Below, in pieces: positions 50,800 through 61,669 of a stretch of 64,000 nt of DNA (position 1 is the first letter of the stretch; every line of letters starts with the position of its first letter). The position numbers and the translations under genes are program-made. The stretch is from contig NZ_JAAORH010000003.1 in the NCBI RefSeq assembly GCF_017696085.1, positions 434,001 through 498,000 of the forward strand, written 5' to 3'. This DNA comes from Prochlorococcus marinus XMU1410 (GTDB lineage: Bacteria; Cyanobacteriota; Cyanobacteriia; PCC-6307; Cyanobiaceae). Under the pieces are notes generated by a model. The model searched no databases and was not told where the DNA came from. It saw nothing but the letters and a program-made list of their open reading frames with translations.

Positions 50800-51801
50800 A
50801 TGCCAATACAAATATTATGGGGTAATGATCAAAATGCTCAAAATACATTTATTCAAAAATTAATTGATAAAGAAGTATCCAAAGAATGGAAAGAAATAAA
50901 CGTAACTAATTTAAATGGAGATGATGATGAGCAAGTCAATAAAGCTTTTGATGAAGTTCTTACACCTCCTTTTGGAGATGGATACAGAATAGTTACATTG
51001 AAAAATAATCCCATTTTTACTGTCAAAAATGAAGATCTAAGAACTAAATTTGAAAAAATTCATGACAATATACCTCAAAATACTTATTTAATTTTGCAAA
51101 ATACAAAAAAACCAGACTCAAGATTAAAGAGTACTAAATTTTTACAAAAACTTATTAAAAATAATTTAGCCAAAGAAAAATCATTTTCTTTACCAGAAAT
51201 CTGGGACTACGAGGGCCAAAAAAGATTTTTAGAAGATGCAGCAAATGAAATGAATATCAAAATTGATAAAAATGCAGCTGAATTAATAATTGATTCAGTT
51301 GGTAATGACAGCTTTAAACTAATAAATGAATTAGCCAAAGCTAAAACATACCTCTCTGCAATATCAAGTGATTCGAATTCACAACTTTTTCTTAAAAGTA
51401 TTGATGTAAAAAAAATATTTAGTGATCATCAATCCAATATTTTCAAAATCATTGATCTTCTCTTACAAAAAAATATTAATGAAAGCCTCATTGAAATAAA
51501 TTATTCTTTACAGAAAGGAGAACCTGCTTTAAGACTAAATGCAGGTTTAATTAGTCAAATAAGAATTCATACCATTATAAAACTAGCAGTTAATTCAGGT
51601 AACGATAATGCAGAAAAGATTTGTAATCTTGCAGGCATTTCTAATCCAAAACGAATTTTTTTTATTCGAAAAAAAGTCAAAAATGTATCTCAAGAATATT
51701 TAATTAATTTAATTAGTAACTTACTAGATATTGAATCATTACTAAAACAAGGTAATAATCCTATAAATGTTTTTACAGAGAAATTAATTAATTTAAGTTA
51801 A
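50800..51801 (+). CDS. holA: DNA polymerase III delta subunit
   Basis: Opens the beta sliding clamp in the clamp loader. The 333-residue protein lacks a functional P-loop, as delta does, and shows PIQILWGNDQNAQNTFI at the start, ERIVTLKNNP-like RIVTLKNNPIFTVKNED near 65, WDYEGQKRFLEDAANEMN near 137 and an all-helical C-terminal collar with LLQKGEPALRLNAGLISQIR-type sequence near 228. Sequence conservation is low in this family and the call rests on the domain order and the cyanobacterial pattern. It lies 39 bases before lysC on the same strand. Confidence 0.88.
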   Translation: MPIQILWGNDQNAQNTFIQKLIDKEVSKEWKEINVTNLNGDDDEQVNKAFDEVLTPPFGDGYRIVTLKNNPIFTVKNEDLRTKFEKIHDNIPQNTYLILQNTKKPDSRLKSTKFLQKLIKNNLAKEKSFSLPEIWDYEGQKRFLEDAANEMNIKIDKNAAELIIDSVGNDSFKLINELAKAKTYLSAISSDSNSQLFLKSIDVKKIFSDHQSNIFKIIDLLLQKNINESLIEINYSLQKGEPALRLNAGLISQIRIHTIIKLAVNSGNDNAEKICNLAGISNPKRIFFIRKKVKNVSQEYLINLISNLLDIESLLKQGNNPINVFTEKLINLS

Positions 51802-51840
51802 CCAAATTATAAGTTTAAGAATTTACATTATCATTTAAAT

Positions 51841-53601
51841 ATGGCTTTACTAGTAAAAAAATTTGGCGGTACTTCTGTCGGTGATATTAAAAAAATTAAA
51901 AATATTGCAAGTAGCATTTGTCAAAGTAAAGAAGCAGGGAATGAAATTGTCGTAGTTGTCTCTGCGATGGGGCAAACTACAGATGATTTAAATTGTTTAG
52001 CGGAATCAATTAGTAAAAATCCTAATCGAAGAGAATTGGATATGCTTCTCTCAACTGGAGAGCAAGTAACCATAGCTCTTCTATCAATGGCATTAAACGA
52101 ATACGGAATACCTGCAATTTCAATGACTGGTAGCCAGGTTGGAATTATTACTGAATCAATTCATGGGAAAGCGAGAATTCTGGATATTAAAACAGAAAGG
52201 ATCCAAAATTATTTAAATCAGGGTTTTGTAGTTGTCGTAGCTGGATTTCAAGGAACAACATTAAGCCATACGGGTTCAATGGAAATTACAACTTTGGGTA
52301 GAGGTGGTTCAGATACTTCCGCGGTAGCTTTATCAACAGCTTTAGGAGCTGAGACTTGCGAAATTTATACAGACGTTCCAGGGGTTCTTACTACTGATCC
52401 AAGGATTGTTCCTAATGCAAAACTCTTAGATGAAATTAGCTGTGAGGAAATGCTTGAACTTGCAAGCGTCGGTGCTTCAGTTCTCCATCCAAGAGCAGTA
52501 GAAATTGCTCGCAATTATGGAATTAAATTGTGTGTCAAATCAAGCCAAAGTGACTCCAGTGGGACTCTCTTAGAAAGTCAAATCCAACCTCTCCCGCTAA
52601 AAAGAGGAAGCTTAGAATTAACAAAAACAGTCAATAGTCTTGAAGTATTAGAAAACCAAGCAGTATTCAGTCTCTCAAATATTCCTGATAGGCCTGGGAT
52701 TGCTGCGCAAATATTTGAAAAACTTTCAGAAGCAAGTATTAACGTAGATTTAATAATACAAGCGACAAATGATGGAAATAAAAACGATATTACATTTACT
52801 GTTGGTGAATTAGAAGTAAAAAAGACTGCAGAACAATGTGAACTTATAACTAGTCAATTAGGGGGAGAATTTAACTTAAAAACCAACATGACAAAATTAA
52901 GTATTCAAGGAGCAGGCATTATGGGCAGACCTAGTGTTTCAGCTGATTTATTTGATACTTTATCTCAAGCGAATATAAACGTTAGGTTAATAGCTACTAG
53001 TGAAATTAAAGTCAGTTGTGTAATTGAAATTAATAATATACCAAAAGCTATTAGATTTGTTGCTGAGAAATTTAAGTTATCCGATACACAAATATTTGTT
53101 AATCCAATCAATGAAAAACAAGATCAACCTGAAGTAAGAGGAATTGCATTAGATAAAAACCAAGTTCAGGTAAGCTTTCGAAAACTGCCTGATCGTCCAG
53201 GTGTAGCAGCATCGATATGTTTAGCATTAGCTGAAAATAATTTACTTATCGATACTATTGTTCAGTCTGAAAGAATTTCCACTTTAAAAACTAAAGATAT
53301 TAGTCTTACAATGAATAAACAAGATAGAGAAAAAGCTAACTTAGTTTTTGAAGCCTTAACAAAAAAATTACCCGGATCATACATTGAAGATGGCCCTGCT
53401 ATAGCAAAAGTAAGTACTGTAGGTGCGGGAATGGCATTTAAGGTTGGGACGGCTGGAAAAATATTTAGAGCATTGGCTGACCAAAATATCAATATTGAAA
53501 TGATTGCCACTAGTGAAATTAGGACTTCATGTATTGTCTTAGAAAAAGATTGTGACAAAGCAGTTAATGCGATTCATAATCATTTCGAATTAGAAAAATA
53601 A
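51841..53601 (+). CDS. lysC: Aspartate kinase with four ACT domains
   Basis: Phosphorylates aspartate, the committed step to lysine, threonine and methionine. The kinase domain (about 1-245) has KKFGGTSVGDI at the start, LLSTGEQVTIALLSMAL near 64 and TTLGRGGSDTSAVALSTAL near 150. Instead of the two ACT domains of E. coli-type enzymes, the C-terminal half carries four: near residues 270-335, 350-415, 435-500 and 515-580, each with RPG or GAG starts and INV/INI-type helices. The pattern is typical of cyanobacteria and probably gives concerted feedback by lysine and threonine. asd and dapA are 8 kb away on the other strand. Confidence 0.96.
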   Translation: MALLVKKFGGTSVGDIKKIKNIASSICQSKEAGNEIVVVVSAMGQTTDDLNCLAESISKNPNRRELDMLLSTGEQVTIALLSMALNEYGIPAISMTGSQVGIITESIHGKARILDIKTERIQNYLNQGFVVVVAGFQGTTLSHTGSMEITTLGRGGSDTSAVALSTALGAETCEIYTDVPGVLTTDPRIVPNAKLLDEISCEEMLELASVGASVLHPRAVEIARNYGIKLCVKSSQSDSSGTLLESQIQPLPLKRGSLELTKTVNSLEVLENQAVFSLSNIPDRPGIAAQIFEKLSEASINVDLIIQATNDGNKNDITFTVGELEVKKTAEQCELITSQLGGEFNLKTNMTKLSIQGAGIMGRPSVSADLFDTLSQANINVRLIATSEIKVSCVIEINNIPKAIRFVAEKFKLSDTQIFVNPINEKQDQPEVRGIALDKNQVQVSFRKLPDRPGVAASICLALAENNLLIDTIVQSERISTLKTKDISLTMNKQDREKANLVFEALTKKLPGSYIEDGPAIAKVSTVGAGMAFKVGTAGKIFRALADQNINIEMIATSEIRTSCIVLEKDCDKAVNAIHNHFELEK

Positions 53602-53608
53602 GTTCTTT

Positions 53609-55648
53609 TTAATTATTTCTTGCCAATTTTTGTCTTAATTTTTTGATTCTATCCCTCAAATTTGCTGCTTCTTCAAAATTTAACTCTTTTGCAGCGTCTT
53701 TCATTTTAATTTCTAACTTTTCTATTAAGTCAGGCAATTCTTCGAGCAAACATTGATTATCACTGGTACTGAGAATTGCGTCAGTTTTGTTATTAACTAT
53801 ATTTATTAAATCTTTAGATAAACCACCAGCATCAAGTTTTCTGGAAAGTTCTAGGAAAGATAATATTGAATTTTCTATTTTTTTGCCTGCAGGTTTTGGA
53901 GTAATACCATTGACTTGGTTATATTTTTTTTGAATAGTTCTTCTTCTATCAGTTTCAGATATTGCTCTTTTCATTGAATCTGTGAAGTTATCTGCATAAA
54001 GCAAAGCAACACCTTCAACATGTCTGGCAGCTCTTCCTATTGTTTGAATCAATGACCTTTCTGCCCTCAGAAAACCTTCTTTATCAGCATCTAAAATGGC
54101 GACTAAGGATACTTCTGGAAGATCTAGTCCCTCTCTTAATAAATTAACTCCTACCAAAACATCATATTCGCCCATTCTAAGGTCTTGAATAATTTCAATT
54201 CTTTCAATTGAATGGATTTCGGAATGCAAATATCTAACTCTTACTTTATTTTCAGATAAAAAATCAGTTAGATCTTCAGCCATTCTCTTAGTAAGTGTTG
54301 TCACAAGCACTCTTTGATTCTTTTCAGCTCGAATTCTTATTTCAGATAACAGATCTTCTATTTGGCCTTCACTAGGTCTTACATCAATTACCGGGTCTAA
54401 TACGCCAGTTGGTCTTATAACTTGCTCAATAAATTCACCATCACATTGATCTAATTCCCATTGACCGGGGGTTGCACTTATAAATAATGTCTGTTTTGAT
54501 TTTTCCCAAAACTCTTCACATTTTAAAGGTCTATTATCTGCAGCACTTGGCAATCTAAAACCATGATCTATTAAAACTTTTTTTCTTGATTGATCACCGT
54601 TGTACATCGCATGAAGTTGAGGACATGTTACATGACTCTCATCAACTACCAACAACCAATCTTTGGGAAAGTAATCTATTAAACATTCTGGCGGTGAACC
54701 TTCCTCCCTACCTGATAAATGACGAGCATAATTCTCAACTCCATTACAATAACCAACCTCTTTAAGCATTTCTAAATCATATTTTGTACGTTGTTCTAGA
54801 CGTTGAGCCTCTAATAATTTTCCTTCGTATGTAAATTTATCTAGTTGCGTTTTTAATTCACTTCTAATTGCACTTATTGCACTCTCAAGTCTTTCTTTTG
54901 GAGTTACAAAATGCTTCGCTGGGTAAACGCTAACTTGTTCCAAACTTTCAAGTATTTCTCCTGTAGTAGGGTCAACATATCTAATAGCCTCGACTTCATC
55001 ACCAAATAACTCAATTCTTATTAATCTATCTTCATAAGCTGGACCGATTTCTAAAACATCACCTTTAATTCTGAATCTACCTCTAGTAATTTCAATATCA
55101 TTTCTAGTATATTGATTTTCAACCAGAGACCTCAAAGAAGAACGTAGATTTATTGATTTTCCCACTTCAAATTTAACTGCAGCTTTTAAATACTCACTCG
55201 GTATACCAAGACCATAAATACAACTTATTGAGGCTACAACAATTACATCTTTTCTTTCAAATAATGAGCGTGTTGCAGAATGCCTAAGCATATCTATTTC
55301 TTCATTAATTGAAGCAGTTTTAGCTATGTAAGTATCACTTACAGGTACATAAGCTTCTGGTTGATAATAATCGTAGTAAGAAATGAAGTACTCAACAGCA
55401 TTTTTTGGAAAAAATTCCCTTAATTCATTACATAGTTGTGCAGCCAACGTTTTGTTATGGGCTAAAACAAGTGCTGGCCTTCCTGTTTGTTGAATTACAT
55501 TGGCAATGGTAAATGTTTTTCCAGTTCCAGTAGCTCCTAAAAGAGTCTGAAACTGTTTACCATTATTTACGCCTTTAACTAATTTTTTAATAGCTTCTGG
55601 TTGATCTCCATTTGGTTCGTAAGGAGCTTGAAGCTTGTAGTTGTTCAT
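53609..55648 (-). CDS. uvrB: Excinuclease ABC subunit B
   Basis: Central damage-verifying helicase of nucleotide excision repair. The protein is 679 residues with ATG at 55648 (a TTG one codon upstream gives an extra residue). Walker A is [16 protein letters not shown] near residue 38, the beta-hairpin region is [20 protein letters not shown] near 92, and the DESH box is [11 protein letters not shown] near 335. Helicase motifs [19 protein letters not shown] and [12 protein letters not shown] follow. The C-terminal UVR motif ([20 protein letters not shown]) binds UvrC. It follows the Ycf23-like gene by 29 bases. Confidence 0.98.
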   Translation of the reverse strand: MNNYKLQAPYEPNGDQPEAIKKLVKGVNNGKQFQTLLGATGTGKTFTIANVIQQTGRPALVLAHNKTLAAQLCNELREFFPKNAVEYFISYYDYYQPEAYVPVSDTYIAKTASINEEIDMLRHSATRSLFERKDVIVVASISCIYGLGIPSEYLKAAVKFEVGKSINLRSSLRSLVENQYTRNDIEITRGRFRIKGDVLEIGPAYEDRLIRIELFGDEVEAIRYVDPTTGEILESLEQVSVYPAKHFVTPKERLESAISAIRSELKTQLDKFTYEGKLLEAQRLEQRTKYDLEMLKEVGYCNGVENYARHLSGREEGSPPECLIDYFPKDWLLVVDESHVTCPQLHAMYNGDQSRKKVLIDHGFRLPSAADNRPLKCEEFWEKSKQTLFISATPGQWELDQCDGEFIEQVIRPTGVLDPVIDVRPSEGQIEDLLSEIRIRAEKNQRVLVTTLTKRMAEDLTDFLSENKVRVRYLHSEIHSIERIEIIQDLRMGEYDVLVGVNLLREGLDLPEVSLVAILDADKEGFLRAERSLIQTIGRAARHVEGVALLYADNFTDSMKRAISETDRRRTIQKKYNQVNGITPKPAGKKIENSILSFLELSRKLDAGGLSKDLINIVNNKTDAILSTSDNQCLLEELPDLIEKLEIKMKDAAKELNFEEAANLRDRIKKLRQKLARNN

Positions 55649-55677
55649 CAAGCTAGTAGCTAAAGGATATTGCTATA

Positions 55678-56454
55678 TTAAGAAATTTTTTCTCCAATTA
55701 TTGAATTTTTCAAAGATTCTTTTAAGCCCCTAACAACCGCAATCATTGATATTAAATCATCTAATTTATTAACCACGGATCCAACTCCAACTGCTGAGGC
55801 TCCAGAGGATATTGCTAGTGGACAAGTTACTTGGCTTAATCCAGATGCACTCATGATTGGAATATTCAGAGATTGTTTCTTAAATTCTTGATGAATAGCA
55901 TAGGTAGATGCAAGAGTTGGTACTGATTTTTCAAAAAAACCTTGAATTCCTGGAGAGTAAGGAGTAGAACTAGTACCCCCTTCTGTTTGAATAATATCAA
56001 CGCCTTCTTCCACTAGCTTTACAGCAAGATCAACTTGTTTATCAATAGGCATAGTATGAGGAACAGTTACTGATAAAGGAAAATTAGGCAATAAATCCCT
56101 CGTCTCTTTTGTAATGTTTAAAACTTTTTTATCTGAAAAATGAATGCCTTTTTCATAAAAAGTATCGTAATTTCCTATCTCAATTAATGATGCTCCTGCT
56201 TTTACACAATCTTGAAAAGATCGAGGCACTACTGAACTAACACAAACTGGTAGTGTTGAATTCTTAAGTGCTAAATCAACGAGTTCAGGTTTACAAGCAA
56301 TATCGACAAGATCTGCACCTCCTAATGAAGCAGCCTCAACAATTATTTTCACAGACTGAACATCGAAATTATTCAATCCTGAAATAACTTTGAGTAAAGA
56401 TTTGCTTCTTAACTCTTCTTTGATTTTTTGTGGCAAAAGATTAATCAGACTCAT
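55678..56454 (-). CDS. ycf23: Ycf23-like protein (DUF561), TIM-barrel fold
   Basis: A protein of about 258 residues, found widely in cyanobacteria and in some algal plastids as Ycf23, with no established function. It shows KVISGLNNFDVQSVKIIVEAA near residue 22, ADLVDIACKP, GASLIEIGNYD, GVDIIQTEGG and IMSASGLSQVT, a repeating beta-alpha pattern of a TIM barrel with a probable phosphate-binding GAS-AVGVGSVV. The frame extends 18 codons upstream to ATG 56508, but that would leave only 31 bases to the divergent tilS, so ATG 56454, which begins MSLINLLPQKIK, is preferred. uvrB follows 29 bases later. Confidence 0.85.
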   Translation of the reverse strand: MSLINLLPQKIKEELRSKSLLKVISGLNNFDVQSVKIIVEAASLGGADLVDIACKPELVDLALKNSTLPVCVSSVVPRSFQDCVKAGASLIEIGNYDTFYEKGIHFSDKKVLNITKETRDLLPNFPLSVTVPHTMPIDKQVDLAVKLVEEGVDIIQTEGGTSSTPYSPGIQGFFEKSVPTLASTYAIHQEFKKQSLNIPIMSASGLSQVTCPLAISSGASAVGVGSVVNKLDDLISMIAVVRGLKESLKNSIIGEKIS

Positions 56455-56539
56455 TGACTTAATGAATTTATTACCCGATTGTGACATTGTTTTAGTAAAA
56501 CAGTGCATTTTTTAAAAAATATTATCTGAGTAACACAAA

Positions 56540-57550
56540 ATGACTGATAAAAAATTAAGTCAGAAAAATTGGTCATCATGGCATCATAAGCTTCATAAGG
56601 AGATTCTTGCCAAAAAAATATTAATTCCCAAAAGATCCAATATTTTAATAAGTGTTTCGGGGGGTCAAGACTCAATGGCCTTATTAACCTTAATTAATGA
56701 CCTAAAAAAACTACATAATTGGTCTATTAGTGTTTGGCATGGTGATCATCAGTGGCACGAAAAATCATCACTATATGCTCTTGAATTAAAAGATTATTGC
56801 GAAGATAAAAATATTTCATTCTCTTTTGATCAAGCAAATAAAGAAGGTATTTCTTCAGAAGAAAAAGCACGAGAATGGAGATATAAAAAATTATGTGAAA
56901 GAGCCAAAACTTTATTAAATAAAAACCAGGAAAAACATAATATTTATTTGCTAACTGGTCACACGAGTAGTGATAATGCAGAAACATTTATCCTCAATTT
57001 ATCTAGAGGAAGCAATTTTGCAGGTCTTAGTAATATTGAGAGTAAAAGATTAATAGAAAATCAAATTTATTTAATAAGACCAATATTAATTTTCAGTAGG
57101 GAAGATACAAAACAATTTTGCAATGAAATGAAGATTCCAGTCTGGGAAGATCCTACAAATTCAGATCTTAAATTAAAAAGAAATTTAGTAAGAAAAAAAA
57201 TTATTCCTACCTTAGAAGTCATCTATCCTGGTTGTTCTGAAAGGATAAATAATTTTTCCCAAAAAATGAGCAAATACAATAATGAACGTAATGATCTAAG
57301 TGAACTAGCGTATTTTTATTGTAAAGATGTTAAAGGTATCGATAGGAATCTCCTAAATGGTATGTGTATTGAAGCGAGGTGCACAATTTTAAATAGATTT
57401 TTAAAAGAAATATCTCCAAAGCAATGTAGTTCTAAAAATCTGACAAAATTGGCAACTTCAATTTATGAAAAAAATAAAGGTCAAATTAATCTGCAAGAGT
57501 TTTTAAAAATTGTTTGGGATAAAAACTATATAAATTTTGAAAAAAGTTAA
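56540..57550 (+). CDS. tilS: tRNA(Ile)-lysidine synthetase TilS
   Basis: Attaches lysine to C34 of the CAU-anticodon tRNA-Ile, converting it to read AUA. The 336-residue protein has the N-type ATP-pyrophosphatase P-loop SVSGGQDSMALL at residues 38-49, the conserved HGDHQWHEKS near 70, TGHTSSDNAETFILNLSRG near 140 and a C-terminal segment with WEDPTNSDLKLKRN near 205. It lacks the far C-terminal domain of E. coli TilS, as do other short forms. The stop overlaps the convergent RNase J gene by four bases. Confidence 0.94.
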   Translation: MTDKKLSQKNWSSWHHKLHKEILAKKILIPKRSNILISVSGGQDSMALLTLINDLKKLHNWSISVWHGDHQWHEKSSLYALELKDYCEDKNISFSFDQANKEGISSEEKAREWRYKKLCERAKTLLNKNQEKHNIYLLTGHTSSDNAETFILNLSRGSNFAGLSNIESKRLIENQIYLIRPILIFSREDTKQFCNEMKIPVWEDPTNSDLKLKRNLVRKKIIPTLEVIYPGCSERINNFSQKMSKYNNERNDLSELAYFYCKDVKGIDRNLLNGMCIEARCTILNRFLKEISPKQCSSKNLTKLATSIYEKNKGQINLQEFLKIVWDKNYINFEKS

Positions 57551-59535
57551 GATGTTACTGCAGATCTTCTTCTTCTTGTTCTACCTTCAAATGAATCTTC
57601 TGTAGCAGTCTCAGCTGATGGCTTCTGTGATACTTTTGGACTTTTTTGTGTATTTTGTGGGTTATTTGAACTATTAGGATCATTATTATTGTTTGATTTC
57701 TTATGAAAATTATTATTATTTCTATTTCTATTGGAGAAATTTTGCTCTTCGGTAATCTTTGGAATATAAGCACGAGTTCCACTTGGAGCAGGTTGAACTA
57801 AACACAAAATAAGTGGTTCAACTTGTAATTCTCTTCTCATTCTTCTCGATAAACCATTTTCAATTTCTCTTTGTACACCAATCCAATCTACCTCAAAATT
57901 ATTCGGCCCAGTTTGTCTGGATAATTGTTTCCATCTATTTTCTAAGACCCAGCTTATTTCTCGTTCAGTCCACATAGACATTTTTCTTGGCTCTGCAGTA
58001 GTAACAACTCCTCTCAAATTAACTCTAGGAGGCGCAACCATCTTCCCATCTGTACTAATAGGAGCTAAAACAGTTACTACACCATCCCCAGCTAATTGCT
58101 GCCTTTCCTTTAATACTCGAGCATCTACAATCCCATTTCGTGAGTTATCAAGCAGTTCAACACCAGCTTTTACAGGATCACCCTTTTGAATAGAATTAGG
58201 TGTTAACTCAACTACATCTCCATTTTCAATAATTAAAATATTGTCCTTTGGAACCCCCATAGTTTGTGCACTCTTCCCATGACAAACAAGCATTCTATGT
58301 TCTCCATGAACAGGAACAAAAAACTTAGGTTTTGCGAGTGCCAACATTAACTTTTGATCTTCTTGAAAACCATGACCAGAAACATGAATATTCTCACCCT
58401 TTCCATAAACAACCTTTGCTCCGAGTTTCATTAATCTATCTATTGTATTAACAACAGAAATAGTATTACCAGGAATTGGGCTGGCTGAAAATATTACAGT
58501 ATCAGTAGTCTTAAGCCGAACATGCTGATGTTCACCACGAGAGATTCTGCTTAACGCTGCTAGGGGTTCTCCTTGACTACCCGTCATTAATAATAAGGTC
58601 TCCCTATCTGGCAAATCTCTAATTTGCTTGATAGGAACAAACAAATCATCTGGGCATTTCATATAACCAATATCTCTTGCCTTAGCAATAACATTTATCA
58701 TCGATCTACCTAACAAACCGACCTTTCTTCCATGTTTCATGGCCAATTCTAAGATCATTGTCACTCTATGCACAGAACTAGCGAAAGTGGTAAGGATAAC
58801 TCGTTCTTTTGCCTCTGCAATATGTTTTTCTAAAGAGGGATAGATAGTCTTCTCAGAAGGACAAAAACCTGGAACTTCAGCATTAGTAGAATCACTGAAC
58901 ATGCATAAAACACCCTTCTCTCCGTAATGCACCATTCTTTCAATATCAAATTGCTCTCCATCTACTGGCATATGATCAAACTTAAAATCTCCCGTGAAAA
59001 TAATTGTGCCAACAGGTGTTGTAACTGCTAAAGAAAAGCTATCGCAAATAGAATGGGTATTTCGAATAAATTCAACAGAAAAATGTTGTCCTACTTTTAC
59101 AACATCTCTAGGATTTACTGTCTGTATAGTTGTTCTATCAGATACCCCTGCTTCCTCCATTTTTCCTCTAAGCATTGACATTGCCAGTCTTGGGCCATAA
59201 ATAATGGGAATATTAAAATGCTTTAGATGATGAGAAATACCTCCAATGTGATCTTCATGCCCGTGAGTGACAATCATTCCTTTTATTCTTCTTTGATTTT
59301 CTTTTAAAAAAGTTGTATCAGGCATAACAACGTTTACGCCATGCATACCATCAGATGGGAAAGCTAGGCCAGCATCAACAAGCATTAATTCATCACCATA
59401 TTCAAAAACGCAAGTGTTTTTTCCTATTTCATGTAATCCTCCAAGAGGTATTACCCGTAGAGCTGGAGTATTACTTTTAGATCTAGATGAATCATGAGTA
59501 GATCTATTTACTGTTGAATTTGTACTTGATTGCAT
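57547..59535 (-). CDS. rnj: Ribonuclease J
   Basis: Metallo-beta-lactamase/beta-CASP RNase with endonuclease and 5'-3' exonuclease activity, central to mRNA turnover in cyanobacteria. The 662-residue protein has an N-terminal variable stretch, then VIPLGGLHEIGKNTCVFE, metal motif THGHEDHIGG at residues 90-99, FTGDFKFDHMPVDG near 195 and the beta-CASP SGHGFQEDQKLMLAL and VPVHGEHRML. The C-terminal 60 residues are a low-complexity Asn-rich linker ending in RTRRRR, an unusual tail. It follows dapA after 79 bases on the minus strand. Confidence 0.96.
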   Translation of the reverse strand: MQSSTNSTVNRSTHDSSRSKSNTPALRVIPLGGLHEIGKNTCVFEYGDELMLVDAGLAFPSDGMHGVNVVMPDTTFLKENQRRIKGMIVTHGHEDHIGGISHHLKHFNIPIIYGPRLAMSMLRGKMEEAGVSDRTTIQTVNPRDVVKVGQHFSVEFIRNTHSICDSFSLAVTTPVGTIIFTGDFKFDHMPVDGEQFDIERMVHYGEKGVLCMFSDSTNAEVPGFCPSEKTIYPSLEKHIAEAKERVILTTFASSVHRVTMILELAMKHGRKVGLLGRSMINVIAKARDIGYMKCPDDLFVPIKQIRDLPDRETLLLMTGSQGEPLAALSRISRGEHQHVRLKTTDTVIFSASPIPGNTISVVNTIDRLMKLGAKVVYGKGENIHVSGHGFQEDQKLMLALAKPKFFVPVHGEHRMLVCHGKSAQTMGVPKDNILIIENGDVVELTPNSIQKGDPVKAGVELLDNSRNGIVDARVLKERQQLAGDGVVTVLAPISTDGKMVAPPRVNLRGVVTTAEPRKMSMWTEREISWVLENRWKQLSRQTGPNNFEVDWIGVQREIENGLSRRMRRELQVEPLILCLVQPAPSGTRAYIPKITEEQNFSNRNRNNNNFHKKSNNNNDPNSSNNPQNTQKSPKVSQKPSAETATEDSFEGRTRRRRSAVTS

Positions 59536-59614
59536 AATTTGAAATTTATGAAGGCCTGCTTGTAATCAAATAAGGTTTATTTAAATTTAATTATCAAGTT
59601 AAATATAATCCCTA

Positions 59615-60517
59615 TTATAGGGAATTCAGGATAAAAGATAGTTGCTTTTTCATGTCATTGTTTAAAGGTGACAAAGGACTTCTAGGATTACCTACATCCC
59701 ATCCCGATAGCTCCAAAGCAGCTTTAATTGGGATTGGATTAGTAGTCATAAAGAGTGCTTTGAAAAGAGGCTGAAGTTTTTCATGAATAGCAAGAGCATT
59801 GGAAACCTTTCCACTTTGAAAAGAATGAATCATCTCTTTCAATTGCAATCCAACTAAATGACTTGCAACACTTACTACTCCTACAGCACCTACCGATAAC
59901 ATTGGAAGCAACAATGAATCGTCGCCACTATATACAGAGAGTTCGGAGCCACAAATAGCCCTTAATTCTGTTACTTCCTCTATTCTACCGCTTGCAGCTT
60001 TAATACTGAGAATATTTGAGAAATCCATAAGTTTCTTCACAGTATCAGGTAATAAATTGCATCCAGTCCTGCCAGGAATGTTGTAGAGCATAAGAGGCAA
60101 ATCCTTTGCAGATTTAGCAATAGAACTGAAATGTTTATAAAGACCTTCTTGAGGCGGCTTATTGTAATAAGGAACAACGACCAAAGCACCGTCGGCACCA
60201 GAGTCGTAAGCTTTTTTTGTAGCTTCCACAGCTTCGCTTGTACAATTACTACCAGTGCCAACTATTACTTTACAGTTTGCATCCAAAGATCCTTTTACAG
60301 CAATAAATAAATCATGCTGTTCCGCCCATGAAAGAGTCGGAGATTCTCCAGTAGTACCGCACAACACAATTCCATCGGAACCATTCTCAAAAAGATAATT
60401 TGAAAGTTTTATAGCTAGTTCATAATCTACATCTCCATTCTCAGTGAATGGAGTAACCATTGCAGTCAATATTCTTCCAAATAGTGGATTATTACACTCA
60501 GTTTTGTCTGTGATCAT
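59615..60517 (-). CDS. dapA: 4-hydroxy-tetrahydrodipicolinate synthase
   Basis: Condenses aspartate semialdehyde with pyruvate, the first step committed to lysine and diaminopimelate. The 300-residue TIM-barrel enzyme shows [18 protein letters not shown] near residue 52, [18 protein letters not shown] near 115, [17 protein letters not shown] near 142 with its tyrosine, and the Schiff-base lysine in [14 protein letters not shown] near 172. It overlaps asd by four bases (60514-60517), which makes its substrate, and is followed by rnj after 79 bases. Confidence 0.97.
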   Translation of the reverse strand: MITDKTECNNPLFGRILTAMVTPFTENGDVDYELAIKLSNYLFENGSDGIVLCGTTGESPTLSWAEQHDLFIAVKGSLDANCKVIVGTGSNCTSEAVEATKKAYDSGADGALVVVPYYNKPPQEGLYKHFSSIAKSAKDLPLMLYNIPGRTGCNLLPDTVKKLMDFSNILSIKAASGRIEEVTELRAICGSELSVYSGDDSLLLPMLSVGAVGVVSVASHLVGLQLKEMIHSFQSGKVSNALAIHEKLQPLFKALFMTTNPIPIKAALELSGWDVGNPRSPLSPLNNDMKKQLSFILNSL

Positions 60518-61545
60518 TTTTTTGGAATTAATAACTCAGCTATTTGAACAGCATTCAGAGCTGCTCCTTTTCTTATTTGATCTCCACATAACCATAATTC
60601 TAATCCATGAGGATGACTTATATCAGTTCTTAGCCTGCCAACAGCAACATTATCCCTTCCCATAACGTCATTTGGCATAGGAAATCTATTATTTTTGTAA
60701 TCCTCAATAATTTCAATTCCAGGAGATTTTTTTAATTCTTCAAGAGCATCTTTAGGTTCAACTACATCGGCAAATTCAATGTTGATCGATTCAGAATGTG
60801 CTCTCAGAACTGGGACTCGAACACATGTAGCAGAGAGCTTTAAATCAGCAATATTTAATATTTTCCTTGTCTCATTAACCATTTTCATCTCTTCTTCGCA
60901 GTAATTATTTGAAAGCATAGGGGAATTATGTAAAAACAAATTAAAAGCAAGGGAGTATGGCAAAACTTCACTTTTTTGAGGATTTCCTTGAAGATATTGT
61001 TCGGTTAAAAGTTTTAGTTCCTCCATCGCCAGTTGGCCTGCACCACTGACAGATTGATATGTTGAGACAATAACTCTTTGAATAGTAGAAAGTTTTTTTA
61101 ATGGAGCTAAAACTAATGTCAGCAAAATGGTAGTGCAGTTTGGATTCGCTATTACCCCATCATGATTAAGTACGTCACTAGCATTAACTTCAGGGACTAT
61201 AAGAGGAACGTTCTTATCTAATCTGAAAGCACTTGAATTATCTATCAGTAAAGCATTTTGATCAATAATGGTAGATAACCAGTTTTTTGAAATACTTCCG
61301 CCAGCTGAAGCCAAAACTAAATCAAGATTCTTAAATTCTTCCTTAGTTGTTTTTTTTGTAACTAATTCTTCATCTTTCCAAATAATTTTTTTTCCTTCTG
61401 ACCGCTCTGATGAAAGCAAGACCAATTCTGATATTGGGAAATCACGTTGTTCAAGAATTTTTAATAATTCAGATCCCACAGCACCTGAAGAACCTAAAAC
61501 AGCAACTTTTAATGGCCTATTAGGCAAATACGGAGATTGTCTCAC
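60514..61545 (-). CDS. asd: Aspartate-semialdehyde dehydrogenase
   Basis: Reduces aspartyl phosphate to aspartate semialdehyde with NADPH. The 343-residue protein has [19 protein letters not shown] (residues 14-32) for nucleotide binding, [25 protein letters not shown] segment near 101, the catalytic cysteine in [13 protein letters not shown] near 130, and [17 protein letters not shown] near 163, with the histidine in [16 protein letters not shown] near 248. Starts at GTG (61543-61545). Coupled to dapA by an overlap. Together with lysC at 51841 it covers the early aspartate pathway. Confidence 0.97.
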   Translation of the reverse strand: MRQSPYLPNRPLKVAVLGSSGAVGSELLKILEQRDFPISELVLLSSERSEGKKIIWKDEELVTKKTTKEEFKNLDLVLASAGGSISKNWLSTIIDQNALLIDNSSAFRLDKNVPLIVPEVNASDVLNHDGVIANPNCTTILLTLVLAPLKKLSTIQRVIVSTYQSVSGAGQLAMEELKLLTEQYLQGNPQKSEVLPYSLAFNLFLHNSPMLSNNYCEEEMKMVNETRKILNIADLKLSATCVRVPVLRAHSESINIEFADVVEPKDALEELKKSPGIEIIEDYKNNRFPMPNDVMGRDNVAVGRLRTDISHPHGLELWLCGDQIRKGAALNAVQIAELLIPKK

Positions 61546-61669
61546 ACTTTAAAATGATTTTTATAAATAGATTGACTATTTTTTTTACTTTATCAAAAAA
61601 TTAACTTTCAAGGAAATCACATAATGTGAAATAATTAAGATTCGGTTCATAGTAATAACTTAGAAAAAC

